This document shows, one piece after another, positions 32,808-42,064 of a DNA stretch of 64,000 bases (position 1 is its first letter; every line of letters begins with the position of its first letter). Source of the DNA: Limnohabitans sp. Rim8. GTDB lineage: Bacteria > Pseudomonadota > Gammaproteobacteria > Burkholderiales > Burkholderiaceae_C. The notes below the pieces were generated by a model. That model saw only the letters and a program-made list of their open reading frames with translations. It was not told the DNA's origin and searched no databases. The stretch lies in assembly GCA_945897465.1 (NCBI GenBank), contig CAMDFK010000010.1:1-64000 (forward strand). Direction: 5' to 3'. The position numbers were made by a program, and so were the translations under genes.

Positions 32808-33806
32808 TCAGGTCGGTGCATTGGGGCTGATGGCATTGACGAGCTTGATCGCCACTTGGCCACCCATGGCACCCACTTCGACGTCATAGACCGGCATGTC
32901 CTCGATCATGGCGCGGGAGAAGTCGGCTTTTTTGAAGGGCAGGATGTCGCCCGGTTGCATGGTTTGCAACTGTTGCAAGGACACGCTGATTTTGCCCAGC
33001 AGGATTTGCATTTCGAGCTCCGCGTCGTATACCGCATCGGTGAGTTGAGCTCGCCAGACTTTGTCCGAGTCTTCGTTGCCATCACCGGTTTGCACGCGGC
33101 TGCGCAGCAGGTCACGCACGGGTTTGAGGGCCACGTAGGGTATCACCATGTCGACAAAGCCGGAGCCTTGTGATGTGGCTTCGGATTCGAATCGGCTGAG
33201 AATGATCAGGTCATTTTCATCGACGATCTGTGCAAATTGGGGGTTGATTTCAGAGCTGATGTGCTCGAAGTCGACTGGGGTGAGCGGTGACCAGGCTTCT
33301 TTGAATGAACGGAAGAAGACCTGCAGGATGATTTTGATGATGCGGGTTTCGGTGGGGGTGAACAGCCTGCCAGGGGGCAGTTGGCCTACGCCTCGGCCAA
33401 ACCCGCCAAAAAAGCTGTCGAGCGAGCTGAAGACCACGGTAGGCTCGATCACGACCATGGCGTAGCCGCGCAACGGGCTCATGCGCACGATGTTGACCGA
33501 CAAGGGGGCTTTGAGGTCTTTGAGGTAGTCGCCAAACCGGACGATCTGGGTGCGCGTGGGGTTCATGCGCGGGCTGGTGCGAAGCACTTCGAGCATGCCC
33601 AGTCGGAACAAGCGGATGAAGCGCTCGTTGATCATGTCCAGCGAGGCGACGTTGACGCCCAAGCTGCTGTCCTCGGCGGCCAGGTCGTGCTTGCGCACTT
33701 GCACGTCCAGGTTGTAGCCGGTGGCCGCGCTGGCGCTGTCATCCCCCAAACTGGCCGACAAGGCGGCCAGCTCTTCAGGGGACAGAAGGGATTGGGAATC
33801 GGCCAT
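32808..33806 (-). CDS. fliM: flagellar motor switch protein FliM
   Basis: A 332-residue C-ring protein. The N-terminus ADSQSLLSPEELAALSASLG is the CheY-binding region. The middle domain contains NMIRMSPLRGYAMVVIEPTV-like sequence (here NIVRMSPLRGYAMVVIEPTV), and the C-terminus (DILPFKKADFSRAMIEDMPV, GAMGGQVAIKLVNAI) is the SpoA domain that pairs with FliN. The ATG at 33806 is used; an upstream TTG at 33812 is possible but weaker. It lies between fliL and fliN. Confidence 0.97.
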   Translation of the reverse strand: MADSQSLLSPEELAALSASLGDDSASAATGYNLDVQVRKHDLAAEDSSLGVNVASLDMINERFIRLFRLGMLEVLRTSPRMNPTRTQIVRFGDYLKDLKAPLSVNIVRMSPLRGYAMVVIEPTVVFSSLDSFFGGFGRGVGQLPPGRLFTPTETRIIKIILQVFFRSFKEAWSPLTPVDFEHISSEINPQFAQIVDENDLIILSRFESEATSQGSGFVDMVIPYVALKPVRDLLRSRVQTGDGNEDSDKVWRAQLTDAVYDAELEMQILLGKISVSLQQLQTMQPGDILPFKKADFSRAMIEDMPVYDVEVGAMGGQVAIKLVNAISPNAPT

Positions 33807-33827
33807 GGTCAAAGTGTCCGTCGCGCT

Positions 33828-34406
33828 TTACTGCACCACAAAGCTGGTGAAATAAACCTCTTCGATGCCGCCAAAGTCTTCGAATTTTTCCAGTACAGCA
33901 TTGAGCTCGAGGCGGATTTTTTCTGCCAGGGTTTTGCGAAAGTCGGGTTGACCCAACTGGTCTTCGGTAGTCTGGCGCATGACATCGAGTGCGGCTGAGC
34001 GCAGGGCAAACTCATGTTTTTTGACATTTTTGAAGACCCGCTCGTCGTAGTGGGTCATGATGGCCAGCTGGACTTGGATCACTTTGCGTGAGTTGGTCAG
34101 GTTGGCGAGCATGTCCTTTTCAATTTCCATGTAATGGTTCTCGAAACGGGTGAGTTCAGGCGTGTTTTTGGTAATTTTTTTGGGGCCTGCATCACTGGCA
34201 GGATTTTTGGCCCCAGAAGCTTCAGCCTCCAAAGCCTTGAGTTGGGCTTCGGCAGCGGTTTCATCTTTCTTGTCAAAGAAGCCGGTGATAAAGAGTGTGC
34301 CCACCACGGTGCCAGCCAAGAGCAAGATGGCCACCACCGCGATCAAGATGATCTTGACGATGGGCGACTTCTTTTTGCCTTCAACTTCTGTGTCTTCTTC
34401 TGCCAT
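33828..34406 (-). CDS. fliL: flagellar basal-body-associated protein FliL
   Basis: A 192-residue protein anchored by one membrane helix (IVKIILIAVVAILLLAGTVV, about residues 16-35) with a periplasmic FliL domain (FENHYMEIEKDMLANLTNSR, VQLAIMTHYDERVFKNVKKH). FliL forms rings around stator units and supports motor torque. The C-terminus VYFTSFVVQ is typical. It is between fliK and fliM. Confidence 0.96.
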   Translation of the reverse strand: MAEEDTEVEGKKKSPIVKIILIAVVAILLLAGTVVGTLFITGFFDKKDETAAEAQLKALEAEASGAKNPASDAGPKKITKNTPELTRFENHYMEIEKDMLANLTNSRKVIQVQLAIMTHYDERVFKNVKKHEFALRSAALDVMRQTTEDQLGQPDFRKTLAEKIRLELNAVLEKFEDFGGIEEVYFTSFVVQ

Positions 34407-34429
34407 GGTGTGTCCTCATTGGGTTGCTC

Positions 34430-36055
34430 TCAGACCAAGATGTCAAGACCATCACGGGGGTCTTTCACGCTTGGTGTACGGGGTGTTTCGGCGGTACTCT
34501 CCAGGGGGCTTGTCGCCATCTGGGAAGTTTTGCCTTTGGGCGTTCCCGGTGTCGAGTCTCCGCCACTTTGCCCGGTTTGACCGTTTCCAACATGGATGTT
34601 AGCAACATCCATGCCCATTTGTGCCAAGGTTTCCCTCAGTTTGCCCAAACCGTCTTGCAGCAGATCGCGCGTGACGGCATTGGGTGCAGTGAAGATGGCA
34701 TCGAATTCACCACTGCGCATCCGCATCTCCACTTCAATGTGGCCGAGTGTGGCCGGGCGCAACTGTAGTTTAAGGTGCCATTGGCCTCTTTCCATTTCAG
34801 ACAAGATGCGTTGCCCCACAGCTTGCCCCATTTTGTCCGCCAGATTTTGGATGTTTTCGCTGCGTGATGGGGTGTCAGGCAGGTCTTGGGCAGGGTTGTG
34901 GGTGTGGTTCAACTCGTTTCGTGCAGAGGCCAAAGCGTCCCAACGGGATGCGAAATTGGCATAAGCGGTGCCATGGGTACCGGTGCTGTTGGAACTGGCG
35001 TTGGAGCTGGCCTCGGCACCTAACAATTCCTGCAGTATCTCGCCACCCCAGTCGGGCCCCAAATCCAACGCCGTGGTGCTGACGGTGGATTCCTTGGGCG
35101 CATTCATTTTGTCCTGGAGGCTGCTGTTCATGCCGCTGCGCTGAATCCAGACCGCAGCAGGGGGTGGCATGCGCAGCATCTGAACAGGCAGGGCTTCCTC
35201 AGCGATGGTGGTGGCCAGGGTGCTGGTTTTGGAGGGCTGGACGGGTTCTTCTGAAGTGGTCCATAAGGCTTGTAGCCCGATTAATGCGCTGCCCGGCAGG
35301 CCTGAAGTTGGATCATTGGCCCGGTTGGGCACTTGCCCGCTTGGTGCGGTGTGTTGTGGCGCTATTTGAGTTGGCGGGGCTGTGAGGCTACCAGGTTGTG
35401 TGTTCAGTGCTGTGGTGACATGGGGCGCAGTTGCTGCGGAACTTGCGGTTGTGCTTGCAGAGACAGCTGAGAAATCAGTTTCCTTCGTGACTGTCCGGAC
35501 GAGGTCTTCGGCTGAAATGGCAGGGGAGCCGATTGGGTTGACCTTGCCAAAAGCGGCGAGGTGGGTGGGCATCGCTGCTTCAGTGCTCGTGGGCGCGAGA
35601 ACGGGAGTAAGCGCGGGAGCGTCAACGGCCACGCTCATGGAATGCTCAACACCTGCACCAAAGAGCCAATTGACAGCCTGTTCGTCCAGCCCTTGGGCGC
35701 GTGCAAAAGCTTCTAGGCTTTGCGCATCTGGGGCCGAGGTCTCCGGGGTGAGTACATTCAAATGTGGCCCCAAGGTCATGGCTTTGAGGGGAGGCCATGC
35801 TTGAGTGTATGAAATGACAATGGTGCTGTCCAAGGCCAGGAGGTCGGCAACTTCTTGCCCTTTGGGTTCTGCCGTGCCCATTTCACTCGCCGCGATGGCT
35901 TGCGGACTGTCGAGCTGGATCTGAAACATTTCAGACATGAATTGACCAAAGTTTGTCCCATCTTGTGATGGGCTGGCTCCGGTTTTTAGTTCCAAGGTTC
36001 CCGTATTGCTCAGGGTGTTGGCTGGCTTGAGGTTGTCGCTGAGGATGATGGTCAT
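34430..36055 (-). CDS. fliK: flagellar hook-length control protein FliK
   Basis: A 541-residue hook ruler. The N-terminal 400 residues are low in complexity (Ala, Ser, Thr, Pro, Gln rich), as usual for FliK. The C-terminal domain is clear: MERGQWHLKLQLRPATLGHI, MRMRSGEFDAIFTAPNAVTR and DLLQDGLGKLRETLAQMGMD, near residues 423-485. It is the first gene of the long operon ending at 26309. It is divergent from flhA and has a possible sigma-54 element at 36149-36164. A FliK paralogue lies at 18191-19306. Confidence 0.92.
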   Translation of the reverse strand: MTIILSDNLKPANTLSNTGTLELKTGASPSQDGTNFGQFMSEMFQIQLDSPQAIAASEMGTAEPKGQEVADLLALDSTIVISYTQAWPPLKAMTLGPHLNVLTPETSAPDAQSLEAFARAQGLDEQAVNWLFGAGVEHSMSVAVDAPALTPVLAPTSTEAAMPTHLAAFGKVNPIGSPAISAEDLVRTVTKETDFSAVSASTTASSAATAPHVTTALNTQPGSLTAPPTQIAPQHTAPSGQVPNRANDPTSGLPGSALIGLQALWTTSEEPVQPSKTSTLATTIAEEALPVQMLRMPPPAAVWIQRSGMNSSLQDKMNAPKESTVSTTALDLGPDWGGEILQELLGAEASSNASSNSTGTHGTAYANFASRWDALASARNELNHTHNPAQDLPDTPSRSENIQNLADKMGQAVGQRILSEMERGQWHLKLQLRPATLGHIEVEMRMRSGEFDAIFTAPNAVTRDLLQDGLGKLRETLAQMGMDVANIHVGNGQTGQSGGDSTPGTPKGKTSQMATSPLESTAETPRTPSVKDPRDGLDILV

Positions 36056-36148
36056 GGCTTGGGCTTCTCTGACGTGGTCTTTTCAAGCATCGGTGCAGAA
36101 CATCGAGGCGGTCAATGTTTGCCGTTCAGCTTGGTGTACAGACTGTTG

Positions 36149-36164
36149 AGCAATTTGCGCACCA
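36149..36164 (-). promoter_or_regulatory. possible sigma-54 promoter of the fliK operon
   Basis: On the reverse strand TGGTGCGCAAATTGCT. The GG and GC are 10 bases apart and TTGCT is intact, while the -24 box has two mismatches from TGGCAC. It lies about 95 bases before the fliK ATG, inside a 20-codon reading frame of doubtful meaning. Confidence 0.45.
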
Positions 36165-36221
36165 ACTTGCGCATGGAGACTCAAAAATCCGGGTCAAACT
36201 CGGGCAAGGTGTCGATGAAGC

Positions 36222-36237
36222 TGGCACATGTATTGCT
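36222..36237 (+). promoter_or_regulatory. sigma-54 promoter of flhA
   Basis: TGGCACATGTATTGCT, a full match to TGGCAC-N5-TTGCW. It lies about 60 bases before the flhA ATG. With the element at 36149-36164 it would make this a divergent sigma-54-controlled region. Confidence 0.82.
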
Positions 36238-36297
36238 TGAAGTTGTTTCAAGCCCCAAAAAAATGGGTTTCTACCCTCACAAAGCCGTCTTTCGACA

Positions 36298-38415
36298 ATG
36301 AATACCCTGTCCCTGTCAACGATCCGACAGAACCTGTCGCGCTACGATCTGGCGGGCCTGGGTATTCCAGCCTTGGTGCTGGTCATCATGGCCATGTTGG
36401 TGGTGCCCTTGCCACCATTGTTGTTGGACATTCTGTTCACCTTCAACATCGTGATCGGTCTTTTGATCATCATGATTGCGATTGGCACACGCAAGCCGCT
36501 GGAGTTTTCGTCATTTCCCTCGGTTTTGTTGTTTGCGACCATGCTACGCCTGGCCCTGAATGTGGCCTCGACCCGTGTGATTTTGGTCAACGGCCACGAA
36601 GGCCCAGAGTCTGCTGGCAAGGTGATCGCCGCCTTTGGTGAGTTTGTGATCGCGGGTAATTATTTGGTGGGTTTCATCATCTTCGTGATCTTGATGATCG
36701 TGAACTTCTTTGTGGTCACCAAAGGTGCGGGACGCGTCTCCGAGGTCAATGCCCGTTTCACCTTGGATGCGATGCCTGGTAAACAGATGTCCATCGATGC
36801 AGATTTGAATGCCGGTGTGATCGACCAGGAAACTGCCAAGAAACGCCGGGAAGAGCTGTCGCAAGAATCGGACTTTTTTGGTTCCATGGACGGTGCCTCC
36901 AAGTTTGTCAGTGGCGATGCCTTGGCCGGTTTGCTGATTTTGTTGTTGAACATTGTGGGTGGCTTGGCCATCGGCATGACCCAGCACGATTTGTCAGCTG
37001 GCGACGCGAGCCGCATTTATGTGTTGCTGACCATCGGTGATGGTCTGGTGGCGCAGATTCCGGCTTTGTTTTTGTCCTTGGCCACCGCCATCATCGTGAC
37101 CCGCGTGACGACTTCCGAGTCCATGACGGAGCAGGCCACCAGCCAGTTGGCCAATGTGCCCGCCTTGTTCATTGCCGCTGGCATCTTGACCATTTTGGGC
37201 TTGGTGCCCGGCATGCCGCACATGGTGTTCTTGACCTTGGCTGCCGCTACAGCAGGGATCGCTTTCATGGTCATGCGCAAAGAAATGGTGCAGGAGCAAA
37301 TCGCAGCAACACCCGCCGCTTCGGTCAGCGATGCTCCCAAGGAGCTTGATTGGGATGATGTCGAGCAGGTGGATTTGATTGGCCTGGAAATTGGTTATGG
37401 TTTGATTCCCTTGGTCAATCAGGAGTCAGGCGGTCAGTTGATGGCCCGTGTCAAGGGTGTCCGGAAGAAATTGTCGGCCGAGTTGGGCTTTTTGGTGCAA
37501 CCGGTGCGCATTCGCGATGCCTTGAATCTGGAGCCTGACGCTTACCATATTGTCTTGAACGGCGTGGTGCGTGGCCGAGGTGAAGTCAAGGTGGGCCGCG
37601 AGCTGGCCATCAACCCCGGCAAGGTGTATGGCAAGGTCGAAGGTCAGCCCACCAAGGAGCCAGCATTTGGTCTGGAGGCGGTCTGGATCGAGCCGGCTTG
37701 GCGAGACCAGGCCCGTGCTTTGGGCTATACCGTGGTGGACCCCAGCACAGCCATTGCCACCCACATGAACAAGGTCTTGCGTGACAGCGCCCATGAGTTG
37801 CTGAGCCACGATGAAGCCCAAAAATTGCTCGACAAGCTGGCCGCCAAGTCACCCAAGTTGGTCGAAGAGTTGGTGCCCGGCAAGCTCTCTTTGGGTGTCG
37901 TGACCCGCACGTTGCAAAACTTGCTGCAAGAGTCTGTACCGATTCGCGACATGCGCACAGTGGTCGAAGCCTTGACCGAGGTCAGCGGCCGCACGCAAGA
38001 CCCTGACCAACTGGCTCAGTTGGTTCGTCCCAAGCTGGGCCGAATGATTGTGCAGGGCTTGCTGGAAAACCGAGACACCTTGTCGGTGATGACGCTGGAC
38101 CCGCATCTTGAACAACTTTTGCACAACGTCCTACAGCAAAACAATGGCTCGCCCGGCATGGTGCTGGAGCCCAGCCTGGCCGAAAGCCTGTTTGCCGCGC
38201 TGCGCGAAAGTGCCCGCAACACCGAAGAGCAGGGCTTTGCCGCTGTGCTGGTCGTGTCTCCCGCCATCCGCCCCTGGATGTCCAAGGCCGTGCGCTTCCG
38301 TGTGAGCGACCTGACGGTGCTCTCTTACAGCGAAATTCCGGACGACCAGCCGGTCAAGGTGATCCACACCGTGCAAGCCGATCCCAGAAACAATACCCCA
38401 GTGACCAAGGCCTGA
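36298..38415 (+). CDS. flhA: flagellar export gate protein FlhA
   Basis: A 705-residue membrane export gate. The N-terminal half has about eight membrane helices and the FHIPEP region (ATMLRLALNVASTRVILVNG, KGAGRVSEVNARFTLDAMPG and KQMSIDADLNAG, residues 80-180). The C-terminal half forms the nonameric cytoplasmic ring that docks chaperone-substrate complexes (LIGLEIGYGLIPLVNQESGG, PVRIRDALNLEPDAYHIVLN). The length matches the family (about 690-700). It heads the plus-strand run flhA-flhF-flhG-fliA. Confidence 0.97.
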   Translation: MNTLSLSTIRQNLSRYDLAGLGIPALVLVIMAMLVVPLPPLLLDILFTFNIVIGLLIIMIAIGTRKPLEFSSFPSVLLFATMLRLALNVASTRVILVNGHEGPESAGKVIAAFGEFVIAGNYLVGFIIFVILMIVNFFVVTKGAGRVSEVNARFTLDAMPGKQMSIDADLNAGVIDQETAKKRREELSQESDFFGSMDGASKFVSGDALAGLLILLLNIVGGLAIGMTQHDLSAGDASRIYVLLTIGDGLVAQIPALFLSLATAIIVTRVTTSESMTEQATSQLANVPALFIAAGILTILGLVPGMPHMVFLTLAAATAGIAFMVMRKEMVQEQIAATPAASVSDAPKELDWDDVEQVDLIGLEIGYGLIPLVNQESGGQLMARVKGVRKKLSAELGFLVQPVRIRDALNLEPDAYHIVLNGVVRGRGEVKVGRELAINPGKVYGKVEGQPTKEPAFGLEAVWIEPAWRDQARALGYTVVDPSTAIATHMNKVLRDSAHELLSHDEAQKLLDKLAAKSPKLVEELVPGKLSLGVVTRTLQNLLQESVPIRDMRTVVEALTEVSGRTQDPDQLAQLVRPKLGRMIVQGLLENRDTLSVMTLDPHLEQLLHNVLQQNNGSPGMVLEPSLAESLFAALRESARNTEEQGFAAVLVVSPAIRPWMSKAVRFRVSDLTVLSYSEIPDDQPVKVIHTVQADPRNNTPVTKA

Positions 38416-38421
38416 TAAATC

Positions 38422-39963
38422 ATGGAACTCAAACGTATCCTCGCTCGCGACAGCCGCGCGGCCAATGAAAAAGCCATCCAGTTGTATGGCAAAGACGTGT
38501 TGATCATCTCCAGTCAGCGCTTGGACAACCAAACGGAGTTGATCGTGGCCGTGGACCTGAACGCCAAATCCGAGGCAGCCGCGGCTGAGTCGGTCAAGCC
38601 AGTCGACAGCCATCAAGAAGCTGCGGCGCCATTTGTCCCCTTTTCCAAATTGTTCCAAAGCGCCAGTGCTTTTGCGCCTTTGCCTCCAGAGGAGGCTCTG
38701 ACTGAGGTGAGCCATTCCTTTGAAGCTGCCGTGACTGTACCCCCATCGGTGGCGGCACCCCAAGCCGTGGCTGCGCCCCAAGCCGCGGCGGCAGCCCCGA
38801 TCGGCCACCAAGATGCGCAAACCTCGCAAATGCATGAAGCCCAACGCAGCCAAGAAATCGTGGAAATGTTGCGCCATGAAATGGCTGCGCTGCGCAAAGA
38901 GTTCAGTTTGTCACGCCAGATGATGCCTTGGCAAGACGGCTTGCGCCTGTCACCCGCTGTGCATCGGTTGTCCATGGCCATGAGCGAGGTGGGCATGCCT
39001 GCTGGTCTGCGTGCTTTGCTGACTGACAGCATCCAGGCGCTTGAATCCGTTGATGATGCATGGCCTTTGATGCAGCGTTTGTTGGTCGGTGCTCTGGCTC
39101 GTGCGACCATGGCGCCGCCCGAGTCGGGTGTGCATGCCTTGTGCGGACCTTCGGGTTCGGGGAAAACTTCGATGGTGGGGCGCCTGGCTTATGCTGCGGC
39201 CCAGATCCATGGGGTGGAAAACCAGGTCATGATCAGTTTTGCCGATCAGCGCCCTGGCGCCTGGGCTCAGATGCAGTTGTTGGCAGCGCAGTCGGGCGTG
39301 CCTTGTTTTCGCGCCAACAGCTCGGACATGTTGGGCGCTTTGCTGCAGGACATGGAAGGCAAAACGGTTTGGATTGATACGTGTGGAAGCGACTTCGTGG
39401 CCCAAGCCCAGTTGCTGCAAACGGACTATCCCAAAGTCTCGCGTCATGCCGTCCTCCCAGTTGATGCTACAGTGACCAGTGTGCAAAAAATCCTTCAACA
39501 TTCAACCGTGAATTGGTCATCCTTGATGCTGAGCAAGCTGGATGAGGCGGCCTACCCTTGGGCTTTGATCAAGGGCTTGACCGAAGAGCATTTGGTCGTG
39601 TCCTGCATGGCCGGTGGCAGCCGAATCGAGCAAGCTGCGGAGTCTTTTGATGCTGGGCGTTTGGTGCAATTGGCGATGAAACCTTTGATGCAACTGGTGG
39701 CCCCGGGCGGTGATGCGCCCGTCAAGACGCCATTTTTTGAGGTGATGCCGGAAGCGGCCAGCCCATCTGTGCGCTTGGCCCGTGCTCAAAAAACAGCCCC
39801 TTCGGTCGCACCAAAGCCCTTGCGCCGCTCCACGGCAAAGCCCAGCATTGAGCTTTTGGATGACACCATTGCCATTCCTACATTAACGGATGGCCTGCCC
39901 ATGAAACCCTCCCGCAGAAAGGCTGCTGCTGTGGCGCCTGCATTGAAAGTTGTGCATGGATAA
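38422..39963 (+). CDS. flhF: flagellar placement GTPase FlhF
   Basis: A 513-residue SRP-type GTPase that places polar flagella. It begins [20 protein letters not shown] then [13 protein letters not shown], the FlhF N-terminal form. After an Ala/Pro-rich stretch (about residues 90-130) the NG domain carries the P-loop [16 protein letters not shown] (about 239-254) and the GTPase segment [12 protein letters not shown] (about 314-325). The C-terminus has a Lys/Arg-rich extension, so the protein is longer than most FlhF (about 380-490). It overlaps flhG by a few bases. Confidence 0.93.
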   Translation: MELKRILARDSRAANEKAIQLYGKDVLIISSQRLDNQTELIVAVDLNAKSEAAAAESVKPVDSHQEAAAPFVPFSKLFQSASAFAPLPPEEALTEVSHSFEAAVTVPPSVAAPQAVAAPQAAAAAPIGHQDAQTSQMHEAQRSQEIVEMLRHEMAALRKEFSLSRQMMPWQDGLRLSPAVHRLSMAMSEVGMPAGLRALLTDSIQALESVDDAWPLMQRLLVGALARATMAPPESGVHALCGPSGSGKTSMVGRLAYAAAQIHGVENQVMISFADQRPGAWAQMQLLAAQSGVPCFRANSSDMLGALLQDMEGKTVWIDTCGSDFVAQAQLLQTDYPKVSRHAVLPVDATVTSVQKILQHSTVNWSSLMLSKLDEAAYPWALIKGLTEEHLVVSCMAGGSRIEQAAESFDAGRLVQLAMKPLMQLVAPGGDAPVKTPFFEVMPEAASPSVRLARAQKTAPSVAPKPLRRSTAKPSIELLDDTIAIPTLTDGLPMKPSRRKAAAVAPALKVVHG

Positions 39964-40780
39964 ACCTTTTTTCCCCCAGGTCATTGGTGTGGCCAGTGGC
40001 AAAGGAGGTGCTGGCAAAACCACGGTGTCCATCAATCTGGCGGTGGCGTTGGCCATGCGGGGTCACAAGGTCATGCTGCTGGATGCCGATTTGGGCATGG
40101 CCAATGCGCAAATTGCTTTGGGCGCGCATGCGCCTTTCAACATCAGCCATGTCCTCAATGGTGAAAAAACACTCGATGAGGTCATGGTGACCACCAAGCA
40201 AGGCATCCGCTTGGTGCCTGGGGCGTCGGGTTTGCGTGACATCGCAGCGCTTGGTACCCAGCAAATTGCGAGCATGGTTCGCGCTTTTGATTCGGTGCAA
40301 GAGCCCGTGGATTACTTGGTGGTGGATGTGGCGGCCGGTATTGCCCCGGCCGTGCTGGATTTCATGGCGGCTTGTCAGCGTCGATGTGTGGTGGTGTGTG
40401 ACCAGCCCTCGTCGATTGCCGATGCCTACGGTCTGATCAAGGTCATGGCCACTGAGCAGTCGCTTGATGAAATTTACCTCATCCCCAACATGGTGGGCAG
40501 TGCCCATGAGGGCCGGCAACTGCACCGCCGCTTGAACGATGTGTGCAACCGTTTTTTGGGCGTTTCCCTCAAATCATTGCCATCCATCGAGGCCGATGAG
40601 CTGGTTCTTCAGTCTCTGCGCAAGTACCAGTCGGTGTTGGAGTTTGCGCCGGGCAGCGCTGCGACACGCGATTTTCGGGCTTTGGCCGATGCCATCGATC
40701 ATTTTCCTCCCATCGATGGCCCATCAGGTCGGATGCAGTTTTTTGCAGAGCGCATGCTGCGTGTCTCTTCGGCAGGGTGA
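39956..40780 (+). CDS. flhG: flagellar number regulator FlhG (FleN/YlxH-type MinD ATPase)
   Basis: A 274-residue ParA/MinD-family ATPase. The deviant Walker [21 protein letters not shown] lies near residues 11-30, and Walker B-like sequence ([22 protein letters not shown]) is present. FlhG limits flagellar number, usually by antagonising FlhF, and can inhibit FleQ-type activators. The ATG at 39956 is inside the end of flhF; an upstream TTG at 39950 is less likely. It lies between flhF and fliA, as in polar flagellates. Confidence 0.93.
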   Translation: MDKPFFPQVIGVASGKGGAGKTTVSINLAVALAMRGHKVMLLDADLGMANAQIALGAHAPFNISHVLNGEKTLDEVMVTTKQGIRLVPGASGLRDIAALGTQQIASMVRAFDSVQEPVDYLVVDVAAGIAPAVLDFMAACQRRCVVVCDQPSSIADAYGLIKVMATEQSLDEIYLIPNMVGSAHEGRQLHRRLNDVCNRFLGVSLKSLPSIEADELVLQSLRKYQSVLEFAPGSAATRDFRALADAIDHFPPIDGPSGRMQFFAERMLRVSSAG

Positions 40781-40785
40781 TCACA

Positions 40786-41499
40786 GTGGCCAGTACCGTC
40801 TCACTCTACGAGCAAGTCGATAACCGGCATGAATCGCTGATCATTTCGCACATGCCGATGGTCAAGCGGGTAGCGATCCATCTGAAAGCCCGTGTTCCAC
40901 CGTTCATGGAACTTGATGAGCTGATTCAAGTGGGCATGGTCGGTTTGATCGAGGCTGCGCGCTCTTTTGATCCGACCAAAGGATTTGAATTTGAACACTT
41001 TGCGCTTAGCCGCGTGCGAGGTGCCATCCTCGATGAGGTGCGCAGGCAGTCCTTCTTACCGCGTTCGGCTGTGGCCTTCAACAAAAGCGAGAATGAGGCG
41101 GTTCACGTGTTGGCCGCCGAGTTGGGCCGTGCGCCGACCCAATCTGAGTTGGCCTTGTTCATGGGCAAAGAGTTGGACGATTTTCAGCGTGAAAGAGGCC
41201 AAGCCAAGCGGTTCGAAACCTTTTCGATGGAAGTGGTCAACGACGAGGTCATGAGCATGCCTGGCGACAGCGCCATGCAGCCCGAGGTGATGGTGGAGGA
41301 GGCCGAGTTCATGGATGCCGTGGTACAGGCCATCGACGATTTGCCCGAACGCGAAAAACTGGTCATGAATCTTTATTATGTGGAAGAACTCAACCTCAAA
41401 GAGATTGGCGAGGTACTGGGCGTCAGCGAGTCGAGGGTGAGTCAGATTTTGTCCATGGTGGTCAAAAAGTTGCGCCTCACACTCCAAGTTGGCTCATGA
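40786..41499 (+). CDS. fliA: RNA polymerase sigma-28 factor FliA
   Basis: A 237-residue flagellar sigma factor. Region 2 is clear (YEQVDNRHESLIISHMPMVK, ELIQVGMVGLIEAARSFDPT, FEHFALSRVRGAILDEVRRQ) and region 4 forms the C-terminal helix-turn-helix (LKEIGEVLGVSESRVSQILS). The GTG at 40786 is preferred because AGGGTGATC lies 5 bases upstream; a GTG at 40777 overlapping flhG is an alternative. It recognises the five FliA promoters listed here and is inhibited by FlgM. Confidence 0.96.
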   Translation: MASTVSLYEQVDNRHESLIISHMPMVKRVAIHLKARVPPFMELDELIQVGMVGLIEAARSFDPTKGFEFEHFALSRVRGAILDEVRRQSFLPRSAVAFNKSENEAVHVLAAELGRAPTQSELALFMGKELDDFQRERGQAKRFETFSMEVVNDEVMSMPGDSAMQPEVMVEEAEFMDAVVQAIDDLPEREKLVMNLYYVEELNLKEIGEVLGVSESRVSQILSMVVKKLRLTLQVGS

Positions 41500-41519
41500 A
41501 GTGATACCATTGTTGACCA

Positions 41520-42032
41520 ATGTTTAACCTGTTTTCTTCTAAAAACCCCGACGATGAAATGCAAAAGGCGCAAGCGCTTTTTGACAAGGTCACTTCGACC
41601 AAGTCAGATTCGCGAGATGCCAGGAGCATGCGCATCCGCATGGGACTTTTATGCCGTGCGCATCTCGACAAGTCTTTTGTGACGGGTGCAGAGCAAATGG
41701 CTTCTTGGCAGGAACTGGCGGCCTTGGCTCTGGCCAATGGCAAAGAGAAGCCACCCATGCCCGAACCTTCGGTGTTCCAAAAAATCAAGGCGGGAGACAA
41801 CGAGATTTATGTCTATTTGCCTGAAGAATATGCCCATGAAGCCTTCAACATAGGCGGTCGTTACCAGCGTGCTGAAATCCCGGCCCTTCAGGCCATCGAG
41901 ACGATGCAGGGCTTGGCCAACCAAATTTGCCTTTATGAACTGAAATTGACCGAGCCTTTTCAGGTTTTGCAATTTTTACGAGACGAATTGGCTCAATCTC
42001 CACATAATTCTAATACCTCAGGCGCTTCTTGA
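41520..42032 (+). CDS. hypothetical protein between fliA and fliS
   Basis: A 170-residue soluble protein of unknown function. It has no signal peptide or membrane segment. The middle reads MPEPSVFQKIKAGDNEIYVY and LPEEYAHEAFNIGGRYQRAE, and the tail is acidic and Ser-rich. I do not recognise the family. It lies 20 bases after fliA and is read in the same direction, so it is probably part of the same transcript. Its place inside the flagellar run suggests, but does not prove, a motility function. Confidence 0.75.
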   Translation: MFNLFSSKNPDDEMQKAQALFDKVTSTKSDSRDARSMRIRMGLLCRAHLDKSFVTGAEQMASWQELAALALANGKEKPPMPEPSVFQKIKAGDNEIYVYLPEEYAHEAFNIGGRYQRAEIPALQAIETMQGLANQICLYELKLTEPFQVLQFLRDELAQSPHNSNTSGAS

Positions 42033-42064
42033 GGTCTTTGAGTCCCTGATCCGGATTGGGCCCC

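Noticed and set aside
36112-36174. A 20-codon minus-strand frame (MRKLVRKLLNSLYTKLNGKH) in the fliK leader
   Set aside because: It is amphipathic and could be a leader peptide, but it has only a weak Shine-Dalgarno and contains a possible sigma-54 element. I cannot support translation.
36059-36301. An 80-codon plus-strand frame ending in an ATGA overlap with the flhA start
   Set aside because: The sigma-54 promoter of flhA lies inside it, it has no ribosome-binding site and the composition is not protein-like. The overlap appears to be chance.
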